Assembly: GCA_943788615.1 (NCBI GenBank)
Contig: CALSQY010000004.1
Span: 682,001-746,000 of the forward strand
Origin: UBA4465 sp002292365
Lineage (GTDB): Bacteria > Bacteroidota > Bacteroidia > Cytophagales > Cyclobacteriaceae
Length of the DNA stretch: 64,000 bases
Reading direction: 5' to 3'
Part shown: piece by piece, positions 54,740-63,950 of the stretch
Layout: every line of letters starts with the position of its first letter
Numbering within the stretch: position 1 is the first letter of the stretch
The notes under the pieces: generated by a model
Told to the model about the DNA's origin: nothing
Databases searched by the model: none
The model's input: only the letters and a program-made list of their open reading frames with translations
Position numbers and translations under genes: made by a program

Positions 54740-56917
54740 ATGGGTAAAACAATTATTATTTCAAACAGACTTCCTATTAAAATAGTACAGGACAATAATG
54801 AGCTTTTATACAAGGCAAGTGAAGGTGGCCTCGCGACCGGTTTGAATTCTGTTTTTAAACAAGGGAATAATCTTTGGGTCGGATGGCCAGGGTTGGCCAT
54901 TGAAAAGTCTCAAGAGGAAGAAGTACATTCAAACCTCATCAAGCAGCATATGAAACCTATTTTTCTGAGTAGTGAAGAAATTGAAGATTTCTACGAGGGT
55001 TTCAGTAACGAGACCTTGTGGCCAAACTTCCATTATTTTAATCAATATACTGTTTACAAAGAAGAGCTTTGGCTCGCCTATCAGCGCGTCAATAAAAAAT
55101 TTGCAGAAAGCCTTTCAGAAGAACTCGAGGATGATGATACTGTGTGGATACATGACTATCAACTATTGCTTTTGCCTCAACTGATTAGGGCCATCAGTCC
55201 TAATGCTACTATTGGATTTTTCCTTCACATCCCGTTCCCCTCCTATGAGTCCTTTAGGCTATTACCGTGGAGGAGGGAATTACTCAATGGCCTGCTCGGG
55301 GCTGATTTTTTGGGTTTTCATACTTACGACGATATGAGACATTTTCTCTCTTCAGTCAATCGACTGGCGGGGCTTGGAAACTCAAACGGTACGATTAAAG
55401 TGAAAAACAGACTCATAAAAGCAGATGCCTTACCCATGGGCATCGATTATGAAAAATATGCCACCTCTGCTCAAGATCCAGAAACATTGGCCCGAGAAGC
55501 TCGTTATAGAAAATCCATTGGTACCGTAAAACTCATCTTATCCATTGACCGACTGGATTACTCGAAAGGTATTCCCCAAAGATTAAGGGCCTTTGAGCTT
55601 TTTCTTAGCAAATATCCTGATTTTAAGGAGAAAGTATCCCTTTTCATGGTAGTAGTTCCCTCCAGAGATTCTGTTTCAAAATACAAGCAACTTAAAGAAG
55701 AAATAGATCTTTTAGTTGGTCGGATCAACGGTCAATTCTCCAAGCTCAATTGGACACCTATTCATTATTTCTACCGAAGTTTTCCATTGCCTGCTTTATC
55801 TGCATTTTACAGGATTTCCGATGTCGCATTGGTTTCTCCTATGCGGGATGGCATGAATTTAGTATGTAAAGAATATGTAGCGAGCAGATTAGACAAAAAG
55901 GGAGTCTTAATTCTCAGCGAAATGGCTGGTGCGTCCAAAGAGCTCTCTGATGCCATCATCGTAAATCCCAATGATATTCACCAATTGGTTGAAGCCATGC
56001 ATAAAGCATTAACCATGCCAGAGGATCTGCAAATAGAAAGTATGACCTCCATGCAGAAGTCATTGAAAAGGTACAACATACATGCCTGGGTTAAATTGTT
56101 CATGGATGAACTTGCGAATGTAAAAAAAGAACAAAGTCATCTCAAAACAAGATTAATTGATAACCAATTGTCAGAGGAAATCAAGCATGCCTATAAACAA
56201 TCGAAAGAACGATTAATTTTCTTAGATTACGACGGCACACTGGTTGGTTTTTTTGAAAATCCTGATGACTCTAAACCCGATCAAGAGCTCATAGAGATTT
56301 TGGAACACCTCACAAAAGACATAAATAATCATATTGTAATCATCTCGGGTAGAGGCCGGCAATCCCTTGAAGAATGGATGAAACCTTATACACTAGATAT
56401 TATAGCAGAACATGGCGTTTGGATTAAAAGAATGGATAAGCCCTTCAAAACTTTTATAAAAATTAATGCCAGTTGGAAAAAAGAGATCCTGTCGCTCTTA
56501 GAAAGATATGTAAATCGTACACCTGGTTCCTTCGTCGAAGAAAAAGATTATTCTTTGGTTTGGCATTATAGAAAAGTAGAAACAGGTTTAGGAGAAGTTC
56601 GTACTCGGGAGCTTACCAGTCATTTAAAATACATGACTGCCAATGAAAACTTGGAAGTCCTTGAAGGCGATATGATAGTAGAAATCAAAAACTCTGAAAT
56701 TAATAAAGGAAAAGCGGCCCAAAAATTAATGAAAATCTATCCTGACGCCGACTTTTTATTGGCACTTGGGGATGATTTTACGGATGAAGATACCTTCAAA
56801 GCAATGCCTGAAGAAGCTTATACTATCAAAGTAGGCACCAGTGCTTCTGAAGCAAAATTCAGCGTTAATTCTTATAAAGAGGTTCGCAAATTCTTCAACG
56901 AAATTATAAAAAGCTAG
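54740..56917 (+). CDS. Bifunctional trehalose-6-phosphate synthase/phosphatase
   Basis: 725 residues joining OtsA and OtsB activities. The synthase (about 1-470) has IIISNRLPIKI, SEGGLATGLNSV, VWIHDYQLLLLPQLIR, FLHIPFPSYESFRLLP, LSIDRLDYSKGIPQRL and SPMRDGMNLVCKEYVA. The HAD-type phosphatase (about 485-725) starts LIFLDYDGTLVGF with the nucleophile Asp near residue 497 and ends LALGDDFTDEDTF. Makes trehalose for osmotic or desiccation stress. Its 3' end overlaps the GH15 gene on the other strand by 14 bp. Confidence 0.95.
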   Translation: MGKTIIISNRLPIKIVQDNNELLYKASEGGLATGLNSVFKQGNNLWVGWPGLAIEKSQEEEVHSNLIKQHMKPIFLSSEEIEDFYEGFSNETLWPNFHYFNQYTVYKEELWLAYQRVNKKFAESLSEELEDDDTVWIHDYQLLLLPQLIRAISPNATIGFFLHIPFPSYESFRLLPWRRELLNGLLGADFLGFHTYDDMRHFLSSVNRLAGLGNSNGTIKVKNRLIKADALPMGIDYEKYATSAQDPETLAREARYRKSIGTVKLILSIDRLDYSKGIPQRLRAFELFLSKYPDFKEKVSLFMVVVPSRDSVSKYKQLKEEIDLLVGRINGQFSKLNWTPIHYFYRSFPLPALSAFYRISDVALVSPMRDGMNLVCKEYVASRLDKKGVLILSEMAGASKELSDAIIVNPNDIHQLVEAMHKALTMPEDLQIESMTSMQKSLKRYNIHAWVKLFMDELANVKKEQSHLKTRLIDNQLSEEIKHAYKQSKERLIFLDYDGTLVGFFENPDDSKPDQELIEILEHLTKDINNHIVIISGRGRQSLEEWMKPYTLDIIAEHGVWIKRMDKPFKTFIKINASWKKEILSLLERYVNRTPGSFVEEKDYSLVWHYRKVETGLGEVRTRELTSHLKYMTANENLEVLEGDMIVEIKNSEINKGKAAQKLMKIYPDADFLLALGDDFTDEDTFKAMPEEAYTIKVGTSASEAKFSVNSYKEVRKFFNEIIKS

Positions 56918-58703
56918 GTCTATCCAGTTTATTTGCTATTCTTGTTGCGGCATTTAATAATCCCACATGGCTGTACGCTTGCGGGAAATTTCCCCACATA
57001 CCCCCATCTTTTTCGTTTACATCCTCACTCAAAAGTCCCACATGGTTACTGAATGAAATAAGATTTTCGAAATATTTGATGGCTTCGTCTAACCTTCCCA
57101 CGCAGGCCAAAGACTCAACATACCAAAAAGCACAAATTAAAAAGGTCGTCTCAGGTGCCCCAAAATCATCTTGATGCTTATATCTATAAAAGAGTCCCCC
57201 AGAGGCCGCTAGCTCTTTTTCCATAGCGATTAAATGATCCTTGGCTCTCTGTGAATCGCCCGGAAGATAGTTCATCATGATGAGTTGCAAGGTACTGGCA
57301 TCCATCCTATCTACCCCAACCGCCTGCGCATAACCTTTCTTTGACGACACGTATGCTTTTTCAATTTCAATTTCAGATCTCTTTTTTAACTTGATTGCTA
57401 AGGTACCCATTTCTTCATTTTTAAGTACTTTTGCCATCTTTATGGCAGCACAACTTCCTGCCCAATGAAATAAATAGGTATAGGTATGATGTTGCTTCAA
57501 ATTTCTAAATTCCCATAAGCCTGCGTCTTTTTCGTCAAAGGTTTTTTCAATCATTTTCAGAGTTTTCATAATCAATCCTGAAGAATCAAATCTTTCTGTA
57601 AAAATGATTCTTTTATCCTCATATAGTGGCAATAACGATATTAAAACCTGACCATAGACATCGTTCTGTATGTGAGTGTAAGCTTGATTTCCCACTCTGA
57701 CGGGCTGATTTCCTAAATATCCTTTTAAAGGAATTTCAACTTCAGTAAGCGCTTTTTTTCCTGATATCCCATAAAGCGGTTGGTAACGACTTTCCTCATC
57801 AATGGTCGTATTTAATATGTAGTGAAAATACTTTTCTAATTCTTCAAAATGACCAATATTACTGAAAGCATTAAGCGTATAGAAGGTATCTCGCATCCAA
57901 CAATATCTATAATCCCAATTCCGGGTACTACCGGGGGATTCGGGTAAACTCGTCGTCATCGCTGCTACAATTGCACCCGTATCTTCATATTGATGAATTT
58001 TCAAGATTAAGGCCGATCGAATGGCTTCTCGCTGATAAAAATCAACCACACTAGAAGTTTTGACCCAATCCCTCCAATAAATCTTAGTTCTGCTCAAAAA
58101 AACATCACAAGTCTCAATAATGGTGCCTTCCAAGGGGGGACCATATGTCAATACCATATACTTATCCTCATTTAATACAAAAGCCTGATCGTCTACGATA
58201 TAATTAAGTGAAATATTAGTTGTCAATCGCACATTTGCTTCTAAGCCTAAAAATTGAATGTGATTACTTCCAAGACTTTGTTTAGGAATTACATTTCCAT
58301 ACTCTCCCACTGGTTTACACTTGACAATAATTTTTGGATTCCCTTTTATTCGCTCTATTTTTCTTACCAGCATGAGGGGTTTAAAATATCGATCAGACTG
58401 ATAAAATCTAGGCGCAAAATCAGTCACTCGATAGGTACCCTCTGGGGAAGATATTTCTGTTTGAAGGATGTTGGTGTTTTCTAAATAAATCTGTTTAGAT
58501 TCAAACACCTCTTGTAATGGCTTGATAGAAAATTCACCTCCTTTTTCTTGGTCTAAGATCGATCCAAAGACAAAACTACTATCGAATCGAGGCCAACACA
58601 TCCAAGCAATACTCGTATCGGTATGCACATGGGCAGTAAAAGCACAATTGCCAATTACACCATAATCATAGGTATGTCTCTTCATAAAGCTATTTTTATT
58701 CAT
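56904..58703 (-). CDS. Glycoside hydrolase family 15 protein (trehalase/glucoamylase-like)
   Basis: 599 residues, cytoplasmic (no signal peptide). N-terminal beta domain: DYGVIGNCAFTAHVHTDTSI, WMCWPRFDSSFVFGSILD. The (alpha/alpha)6 catalytic domain has SPGSTRNWDYRYCWMRDTFY, the GH15 signature, YLGNQPVRVGNQAYTHIQND and a late GLLSEDVNEKDGGMWGNFPQ with the catalytic base Glu. Bacterial GH15 enzymes of this layout include trehalases; tail-to-tail placement with the trehalose synthase gene supports trehalose as substrate. Overlap of 14 bp. Confidence 0.9.
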   Translation of the reverse strand: MNKNSFMKRHTYDYGVIGNCAFTAHVHTDTSIAWMCWPRFDSSFVFGSILDQEKGGEFSIKPLQEVFESKQIYLENTNILQTEISSPEGTYRVTDFAPRFYQSDRYFKPLMLVRKIERIKGNPKIIVKCKPVGEYGNVIPKQSLGSNHIQFLGLEANVRLTTNISLNYIVDDQAFVLNEDKYMVLTYGPPLEGTIIETCDVFLSRTKIYWRDWVKTSSVVDFYQREAIRSALILKIHQYEDTGAIVAAMTTSLPESPGSTRNWDYRYCWMRDTFYTLNAFSNIGHFEELEKYFHYILNTTIDEESRYQPLYGISGKKALTEVEIPLKGYLGNQPVRVGNQAYTHIQNDVYGQVLISLLPLYEDKRIIFTERFDSSGLIMKTLKMIEKTFDEKDAGLWEFRNLKQHHTYTYLFHWAGSCAAIKMAKVLKNEEMGTLAIKLKKRSEIEIEKAYVSSKKGYAQAVGVDRMDASTLQLIMMNYLPGDSQRAKDHLIAMEKELAASGGLFYRYKHQDDFGAPETTFLICAFWYVESLACVGRLDEAIKYFENLISFSNHVGLLSEDVNEKDGGMWGNFPQAYSHVGLLNAATRIANKLDRPSFL

Positions 58704-58925
58704 CGATAAGAATCGTAATTATTTGTAATATTCCCAATATGTCGATCGTAATTTAATTAAAATTATAATATATACTTAATTTTATTATTATTATGAACAA
58801 AAATTAATGTTTGATTAAATAAATGGTCACATTATAATAAAATTATTAATTATTTCCCTTAAAACGGGAGCTAAATTACAATTAGAATATCTCCCTTAAG
58901 CATTTACTATTTGGCCTCAAATCAT

Positions 58926-58933
58926 TAACTTTG
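58926..58933 (+). promoter_or_regulatory. Bacteroidota -7 element (TAACTTTG) before the K+ channel gene
   Basis: Perfect TAnnTTTG match 15 bp before the GTG start, implying an almost leaderless transcript. No -33 TTTG at the normal distance. Confidence 0.4.
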
Positions 58934-58948
58934 AAATAAAAGAGGGCG

Positions 58949-60025
58949 GTGCTGGATAATTTATTTTTAAATAAAAAAGTCAAACTAGGACTATGGATCC
59001 TATGGGTAGTGATCATTTACCAAATACTTATAACCGCACTTGTAGAGGTAGAGAAAATCAGTCCACAATCTACCTTAAGCGATTATAAAAATGCTTACTG
59101 GTACTCTATTGTGACTTTAACCACAGTAGGCTATGGAGATTTATTCCCCTTAAGTACTCATGGTAGAATTATTGGTGGCATTTTTGTATTATTAAGTATG
59201 GTGTTTTATGCTACCGTCATCGGTGGAGTTTCAAATATTATTGTAAAAATTAAAGAGAATAAGAAATTGGGATATGAAGGAACAAGTTTCTCCAATCATA
59301 TAGTGATGATTGGATGGGATGATTTTGGAAGTTTAGTAGCCGATCAACTTTTCGGTGTGGGTAAAAAAATGGGTATTATAACCGACAACAAAACTACGGT
59401 TGACTCCATAAAAGATAAATACCAAACCAAAGACCTCTTTGTGTTATATAATGACTACAAAAATATTGACCTCTACAAAAAAATTAATATTGAGCTTTCA
59501 AGTATGGTTTTTATTAACCAAAACAGTGATACAGACAAACTTGTCACCGCGCTGAACCTCAAAAAACATTATCCAACTCTGAGATTGTCAGTAGTTCTTG
59601 ACAATTCTGAATTAAAGGAAACCTTCATCGCAGCAGGTGTAGAGCAAATTATATTGCAACACGAAATTTCATCTAAACTCTTAGCTAGCTATATTTTTGA
59701 ACCGGATGTCGCTGATTACGCAGAATCTATCATGTCTTTTGCTAAATCAGATGATGACTTTGATATAAAACAATTTAAAGTAGTCACCAAAAACCCTTAC
59801 CTCAATAAAACCTATGAAGAGGCCTTTTTTAATTTGAAAATGAAGTATAATGGGATTTTAATTGGGATTTCAAAAAATAAAGAGATGGGGGGGCGAGAAC
59901 TGATCAAGAATCCCGCCTTTGATTTAAAAATAGAATTGGGTGATTATTTGATTGTTATCCTTAATGGTAGGGCCCATCAACATTTAAGTAAAATTTTTAA
60001 TGTTGAAGAGGGACTAATACAATAA
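58949..60025 (+). CDS. Two-TM potassium channel with RCK (TrkA-N/C) domains
   Basis: 358 residues. Helix 1 at about 13-33, pore loop with selectivity filter TVGYGD (59-64) in VTLTTVGYGDLFPLSTHGR, helix 2 at about 74-97. A cytoplasmic RCK domain follows (HIVMIGWDDFGSLVADQLF, a NAD/ADP-type Rossmann strand with GWDDFG in place of the usual G-x-G-x-x-G), then a TrkA-C module at about 275-350. MthK/Kch type. Starts at GTG. Followed 16 bp later by a lipoprotein gene. Confidence 0.92.
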   Translation: MLDNLFLNKKVKLGLWILWVVIIYQILITALVEVEKISPQSTLSDYKNAYWYSIVTLTTVGYGDLFPLSTHGRIIGGIFVLLSMVFYATVIGGVSNIIVKIKENKKLGYEGTSFSNHIVMIGWDDFGSLVADQLFGVGKKMGIITDNKTTVDSIKDKYQTKDLFVLYNDYKNIDLYKKINIELSSMVFINQNSDTDKLVTALNLKKHYPTLRLSVVLDNSELKETFIAAGVEQIILQHEISSKLLASYIFEPDVADYAESIMSFAKSDDDFDIKQFKVVTKNPYLNKTYEEAFFNLKMKYNGILIGISKNKEMGGRELIKNPAFDLKIELGDYLIVILNGRAHQHLSKIFNVEEGLIQ

Positions 60026-60041
60026 ATTAATTTAAATTCCC

Positions 60042-60467
60042 ATGAAAACTATTTTATATATCATTCTTTTAGTGTTCATTATATCTGCTGGCTGTGAAAA
60101 TCAATCCTTGTCAGAGGATGAAAAATTCGCTACTCGAGAAATTCATGAAAACGTACAATGGCATTTTGATAAAATAGAGGTCGATGGGGCTGAATATTTA
60201 ATTCTTGAGAAAGACAACAATAATCCTCACGAAGGCTTTGGCTTCATGTCCATCAGAGCAAACACCTTGCTACAAAAGCAAGATTCAATTCTGGCTTATT
60301 TAAAAGCCAATCAACAAATGCAAGCTAAGATTTATGCCGCAATATACGACATTAGTGAGGAAGATGCCTTAGCAATCAACGATAGATTGTATAATCAGTC
60401 ATTAATGAGACAAAGTCAAAAACTTCAGGATTTATCTGAACAAAATCATGCCAGCAAATTAAGATAA
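60042..60467 (+). CDS. Hypothetical lipoprotein
   Basis: 141 residues with a clear lipoprotein signal (hydrophobic residues 3-16, lipobox ISAGC, C18). The rest is hydrophilic, helical and rich in Gln and Asp/Glu (AYLKANQQMQAKIYAAIYDI). I recognise no domain. It follows the K+ channel gene by 16 bp in the same direction, so the two are probably cotranscribed, but a functional link is unproven. Confidence 0.75.
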   Translation: MKTILYIILLVFIISAGCENQSLSEDEKFATREIHENVQWHFDKIEVDGAEYLILEKDNNNPHEGFGFMSIRANTLLQKQDSILAYLKANQQMQAKIYAAIYDISEEDALAINDRLYNQSLMRQSQKLQDLSEQNHASKLR

Positions 60468-60514
60468 TAAGATACGCGCCTTAATCATGAATGAGACGCA
60501 GGTAATCGTAGCAC

Positions 60515-61256
60515 TTACTTAGGAAGTTTATCGCTAAAAAAATGACTTATAAGACCTAATATAATTGCTAAATCCTCATCTATACCCACAAGTTTTTTTG
60601 GATTTTTCACCCGATTTTTTGCATCAGCAATCTCACTGGTAGATCCAAATACTTCTGACAATAAATGACAATCATGAGTCAGAGAAAAAAGAATTGAAAA
60701 TGACACGTCATTCTTAAATCCTCTTAACACCAATGCCCTTAAGGTATTTCTTATTTCTTTTTCATAGGCATAATTCACATTTTCAATTCGCTCACTCAAA
60801 GGAATCCACAATAAAGTGTTCTCTTCCCTTTTGATAATGCCTCTGCTAATCAATAACTCCTCTAAATCATCATGAAGGTTTTTAAGTTCATTTTTCAATC
60901 TTAAGATCTCCTCAATAAGTCCACCCCCCTCTGTTAGATTTTTTAATACCTTATCTAAAAAAATATGGCCCGTCTGCTGAGTAGAAATTATTTTAATGAA
61001 CCCTTTTTCGAGACTGATGCTACCCATCAAAGAAAGCTGCAAAATTCCCCCTGCTATTAACCCATAATCAATAAATTTTTCTGATTTTTTAAGCAATTGA
61101 CCCTCGGCATCACCTAAGGCAAGCAGATATAATCCTTCCGATACTCAAGCGTAATTCGTGAATCGGTTCTTCCAATTCCACAGATTTTCTTACAGTTGCT
61201 TTAAGTTGATCAATATCAAAGGACTCTAGTGTCGAATCTGCTTTTTTTGATGACAT
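60515..61256 (-). pseudogene. GOLPH3/GPP34-family protein, one frameshift near the N-terminus
   Basis: Joined frames give about 246 residues. The ATG at 61256 starts a frame reading MSSKKADSTLESFDIDQ ... LRLSI that stops near 61119. One base off it continues EGLYLLALGDAEGQLLKKSE, the start of the GPP34 fold, then LIAGGILQLSLMGSISLEKG, HIFLDKVLKNL, DLEELLISRGIIKREE and NTLRALVLRGF. An extra base in the CC at 61138-61139 explains the shift. Eukaryotic GOLPH3 binds phosphatidylinositol 4-phosphate; bacterial function is unknown. Its start directly abuts the antiporter stop. The shorter in-frame start at 61096 would lose a conserved helix. Confidence 0.78.
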
Positions 61257-62516
61257 TTATTGGATTCTTCGAAGTAATGCCGGAATGGTCAGGCCTTGGA
61301 CCAAAATAGAGAAAACAACTACGCAATAAGTTGTGAACAAAATAATGATTTTAAAATTACTAGGGATCCATTCAAAATCAGATAAAGATAATGCCAAAGC
61401 AACGGAAATCCCGCCCCTCAATCCTCCCCATATAAGTAAGGAGGTCGCCCCTTTCTCAAACTTAATTTTTAAAGACATCAAACCTACAGGTAAGGAAACA
61501 CCGATGGATCGACCCGTAAGAACAATCAAAATACCCACTGCCCCTATTAAGAACATGTCACTAGTGACATCCTTGGCTATCACGAGCATTTCTAAACCAA
61601 TTAAAATAAATAACATGGCGTTTAAAGTCTCATCTAACAAATGCCAAAATTTAAAAACATATTTGCCCGTGGCATTCGCCAATTTCTCATCCCTGCCTTC
61701 GTTACCAATAGCTAGACCTAAAATAACCATCGCCAAAGGGGCGGAGACATGAATCGATTCAGCAAATCGACCACCGATCATTACCAAACTGAGCGTAACC
61801 AAAACTTCTAGCTCCACGTAATCGTTATCGATAAAAAGTAAAGTCTTAAATCCAAGATAACCTAATATAGCTCCAAGCAATAAACCTCCAAAAACTTCTT
61901 GACCAAATAAAATACCCACTTCTCCTATATCGAAAGTATCCATTCCTCTCTCGGCAACGCCTAAAATAGTTAAAAAGACAACTACACCTACCCCATCATT
62001 GAAGAGGGATTCGCCCGCAACTTTAATTTCTAAGTTTTTAGATAAATTAAATTTCTTGAGTAGGGCTAAAACAGCAATTGGGTCAGTAGGTGAAATAAGG
62101 GCCCCAAAAAGTAAACAATAGATAAAATCCATTTCAATCCCCAAAAATGGGAATACGTAAAACACCAAGGCGCCAACCACAAATGTGGAAATAAGAGTAC
62201 CAAAAACTGCTAAAATAATAATAGGCACTTTTTCTTCTATCATGGTATTCAAATCCATCGACAACGCTCCTGCAAAAAGTAAAAAATTCAACATGATATC
62301 TAGAAGGACCTCTTTAAATTCAAATTCCTCAATGATATGCTCTGCTCCTTGGGCTATGCCCGGAAATAAAATACCCACCAAAAGAACCAAAGCAGAACTG
62401 ATCAAAGCAATCAGCATAAGTCCGATGGTAGACGGTAATTTTAAATATGCGATGTTGATAAGAGTGAAAGCAGCTGAGAGGACTAACAATAATGTGATTA
62501 AATCAATAATACTCAT
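61257..62516 (-). CDS. CPA1-family Na+(K+)/H+ antiporter
   Basis: 419 residues, about 12 membrane helices. The ion-binding core is GALISPTDPIAVLALLKK and AGESLFNDGVGVVVFLTIL (Asn-Asp of CPA1), with RGGISVALALSLS in the tenth-helix region. Resembles NhaP/NhaP2. No C-terminal cytoplasmic regulatory domain, so it is a short form. The GOLPH3-like gene starts in the base after its stop, suggesting one transcript. Confidence 0.93.
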   Translation of the reverse strand: MSIIDLITLLLVLSAAFTLINIAYLKLPSTIGLMLIALISSALVLLVGILFPGIAQGAEHIIEEFEFKEVLLDIMLNFLLFAGALSMDLNTMIEEKVPIIILAVFGTLISTFVVGALVFYVFPFLGIEMDFIYCLLFGALISPTDPIAVLALLKKFNLSKNLEIKVAGESLFNDGVGVVVFLTILGVAERGMDTFDIGEVGILFGQEVFGGLLLGAILGYLGFKTLLFIDNDYVELEVLVTLSLVMIGGRFAESIHVSAPLAMVILGLAIGNEGRDEKLANATGKYVFKFWHLLDETLNAMLFILIGLEMLVIAKDVTSDMFLIGAVGILIVLTGRSIGVSLPVGLMSLKIKFEKGATSLLIWGGLRGGISVALALSLSDFEWIPSNFKIIILFTTYCVVVFSILVQGLTIPALLRRIQ

Positions 62517-62636
62517 AATAGGTTCATCAAAAGATAAGATTGAGTCTTTAAAATCCGAAAAGTAACTACAAAAAATTACAAAAAAAACTGTATACCCGTT
62601 TAATTAAGTCTGAAATATTCGTTAATTCGTATTTAT

Positions 62637-63950
62637 ATGATAAAAAAACTCAAGAGTACCAAGCAAGCACATAAGAGAACAAAACTATTTTTTATAAAAA
62701 TGATGCTGCTACCCTTACTTTTTTCATCCTGCCAATTGATTAACAAAATCAGCTTGAAAACCCATGTTAAAAGTATATCAAATGAAATTGAAAACCTACC
62801 CAAATCTTTTACCGGTTTATCGGTATATGACCTTGATCAAAATAAATATTTAATAAAAATCAATGAAGATCACTACTTCACTCCCGCCTCGAATACCAAA
62901 ATCCTTACACTCGCTGCTTATTTAAACCTTCATCTAACTAATGTTCCTTCCTTTTATTATCAAAAGATAGAAAATCAACTTCATTTAATCCCTTTGGGAG
63001 ATCCCACCTTCCTTCATCCAGAATTTGAGGAACAGCCTGGATATACTTGCTTAACTTCACTACTCTCTGACTCCTTAATATTACATCCTCCTCTCCATCC
63101 AATTTCACATTACGGACCCGGCTGGTCGTGGGATGATTATAATTATTATTTTCAATTAGAAAGATCTTGGATGCCCATTTTTGGAAATAGGGTCAATATC
63201 CAATCGAGCCTTGATGAAATTACTATTTCACCCAGTTTCTTTGCCCCTTTCGTAAATATTGACACTGATAAAAAACATCGCGATCGTGATTATAATATTT
63301 TTAATTATCCCATCGAATCCCTTTCTGAAAATAAAAATAATTACGTACCCTTCAAGGTCAATAATGAACTAATAAAAAAGTTGCTTATCGATACACTTCC
63401 AACAAATGTATTTTTAGGCCTTCCTGAAGCATTGGGTAAAGGCACCCTTATTCAAGGCCCTTTGGTAACTCCCATTCTTAAAAAAATGATGTTTAAAAGT
63501 GATAACTTTTTAGCAGAACAACTATTGATTAATGCACAAAGAGTACAAGGATATGAAACACAAAAAACGTATCTAAATTATTTAAAATCCTCGCTATTTG
63601 CCTCATTACCAGATTCCCTTATATGGGTAGATGGATCGGGATTGTCTGTATACAATATGAATACTCCCCAAAATTTAGTCAAAGTACTTGAAATCATCTT
63701 TCATATGATTACTTGGGATGAAATTATTGAACTATTTCCAAATAAATTCACTGATGGAAATCACGATAATTCTTTTGTTTATGCCAAAACAGGTACCTTA
63801 AGACATAATCAAGCGCTCAGTGGTTATTTGATCACCCAATCGGGTCGAAAATTGGCTTTCAGTTTTATGAGCAATCACTACACAGTGCCCCCGTCGCAAA
63901 TAAGAGCTCAAACAAAAAAAATATTACTCCATATCAGAGATGCTTATTGA
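62637..63950 (+). CDS. dacB: PBP4-type D-Ala-D-Ala carboxypeptidase/endopeptidase (lipoprotein)
   Basis: Trims peptidoglycan stem peptides and cross-links. 437 residues, a lipoprotein-like signal with C32 (LLFSSCQLI) after a basic N-terminus. Penicillin-binding motifs: FTPASNTKILT with S85 and K88 (SxxK), DGSGLSVYN (SxN) and YAKTGTLRHNQALSGYL (KTG). Shorter than E. coli PBP4, and the extra domain inserted between motifs is reduced but present. Preceded by 120 bp of AT-rich DNA. Confidence 0.93.
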   Translation: MIKKLKSTKQAHKRTKLFFIKMMLLPLLFSSCQLINKISLKTHVKSISNEIENLPKSFTGLSVYDLDQNKYLIKINEDHYFTPASNTKILTLAAYLNLHLTNVPSFYYQKIENQLHLIPLGDPTFLHPEFEEQPGYTCLTSLLSDSLILHPPLHPISHYGPGWSWDDYNYYFQLERSWMPIFGNRVNIQSSLDEITISPSFFAPFVNIDTDKKHRDRDYNIFNYPIESLSENKNNYVPFKVNNELIKKLLIDTLPTNVFLGLPEALGKGTLIQGPLVTPILKKMMFKSDNFLAEQLLINAQRVQGYETQKTYLNYLKSSLFASLPDSLIWVDGSGLSVYNMNTPQNLVKVLEIIFHMITWDEIIELFPNKFTDGNHDNSFVYAKTGTLRHNQALSGYLITQSGRKLAFSFMSNHYTVPPSQIRAQTKKILLHIRDAY

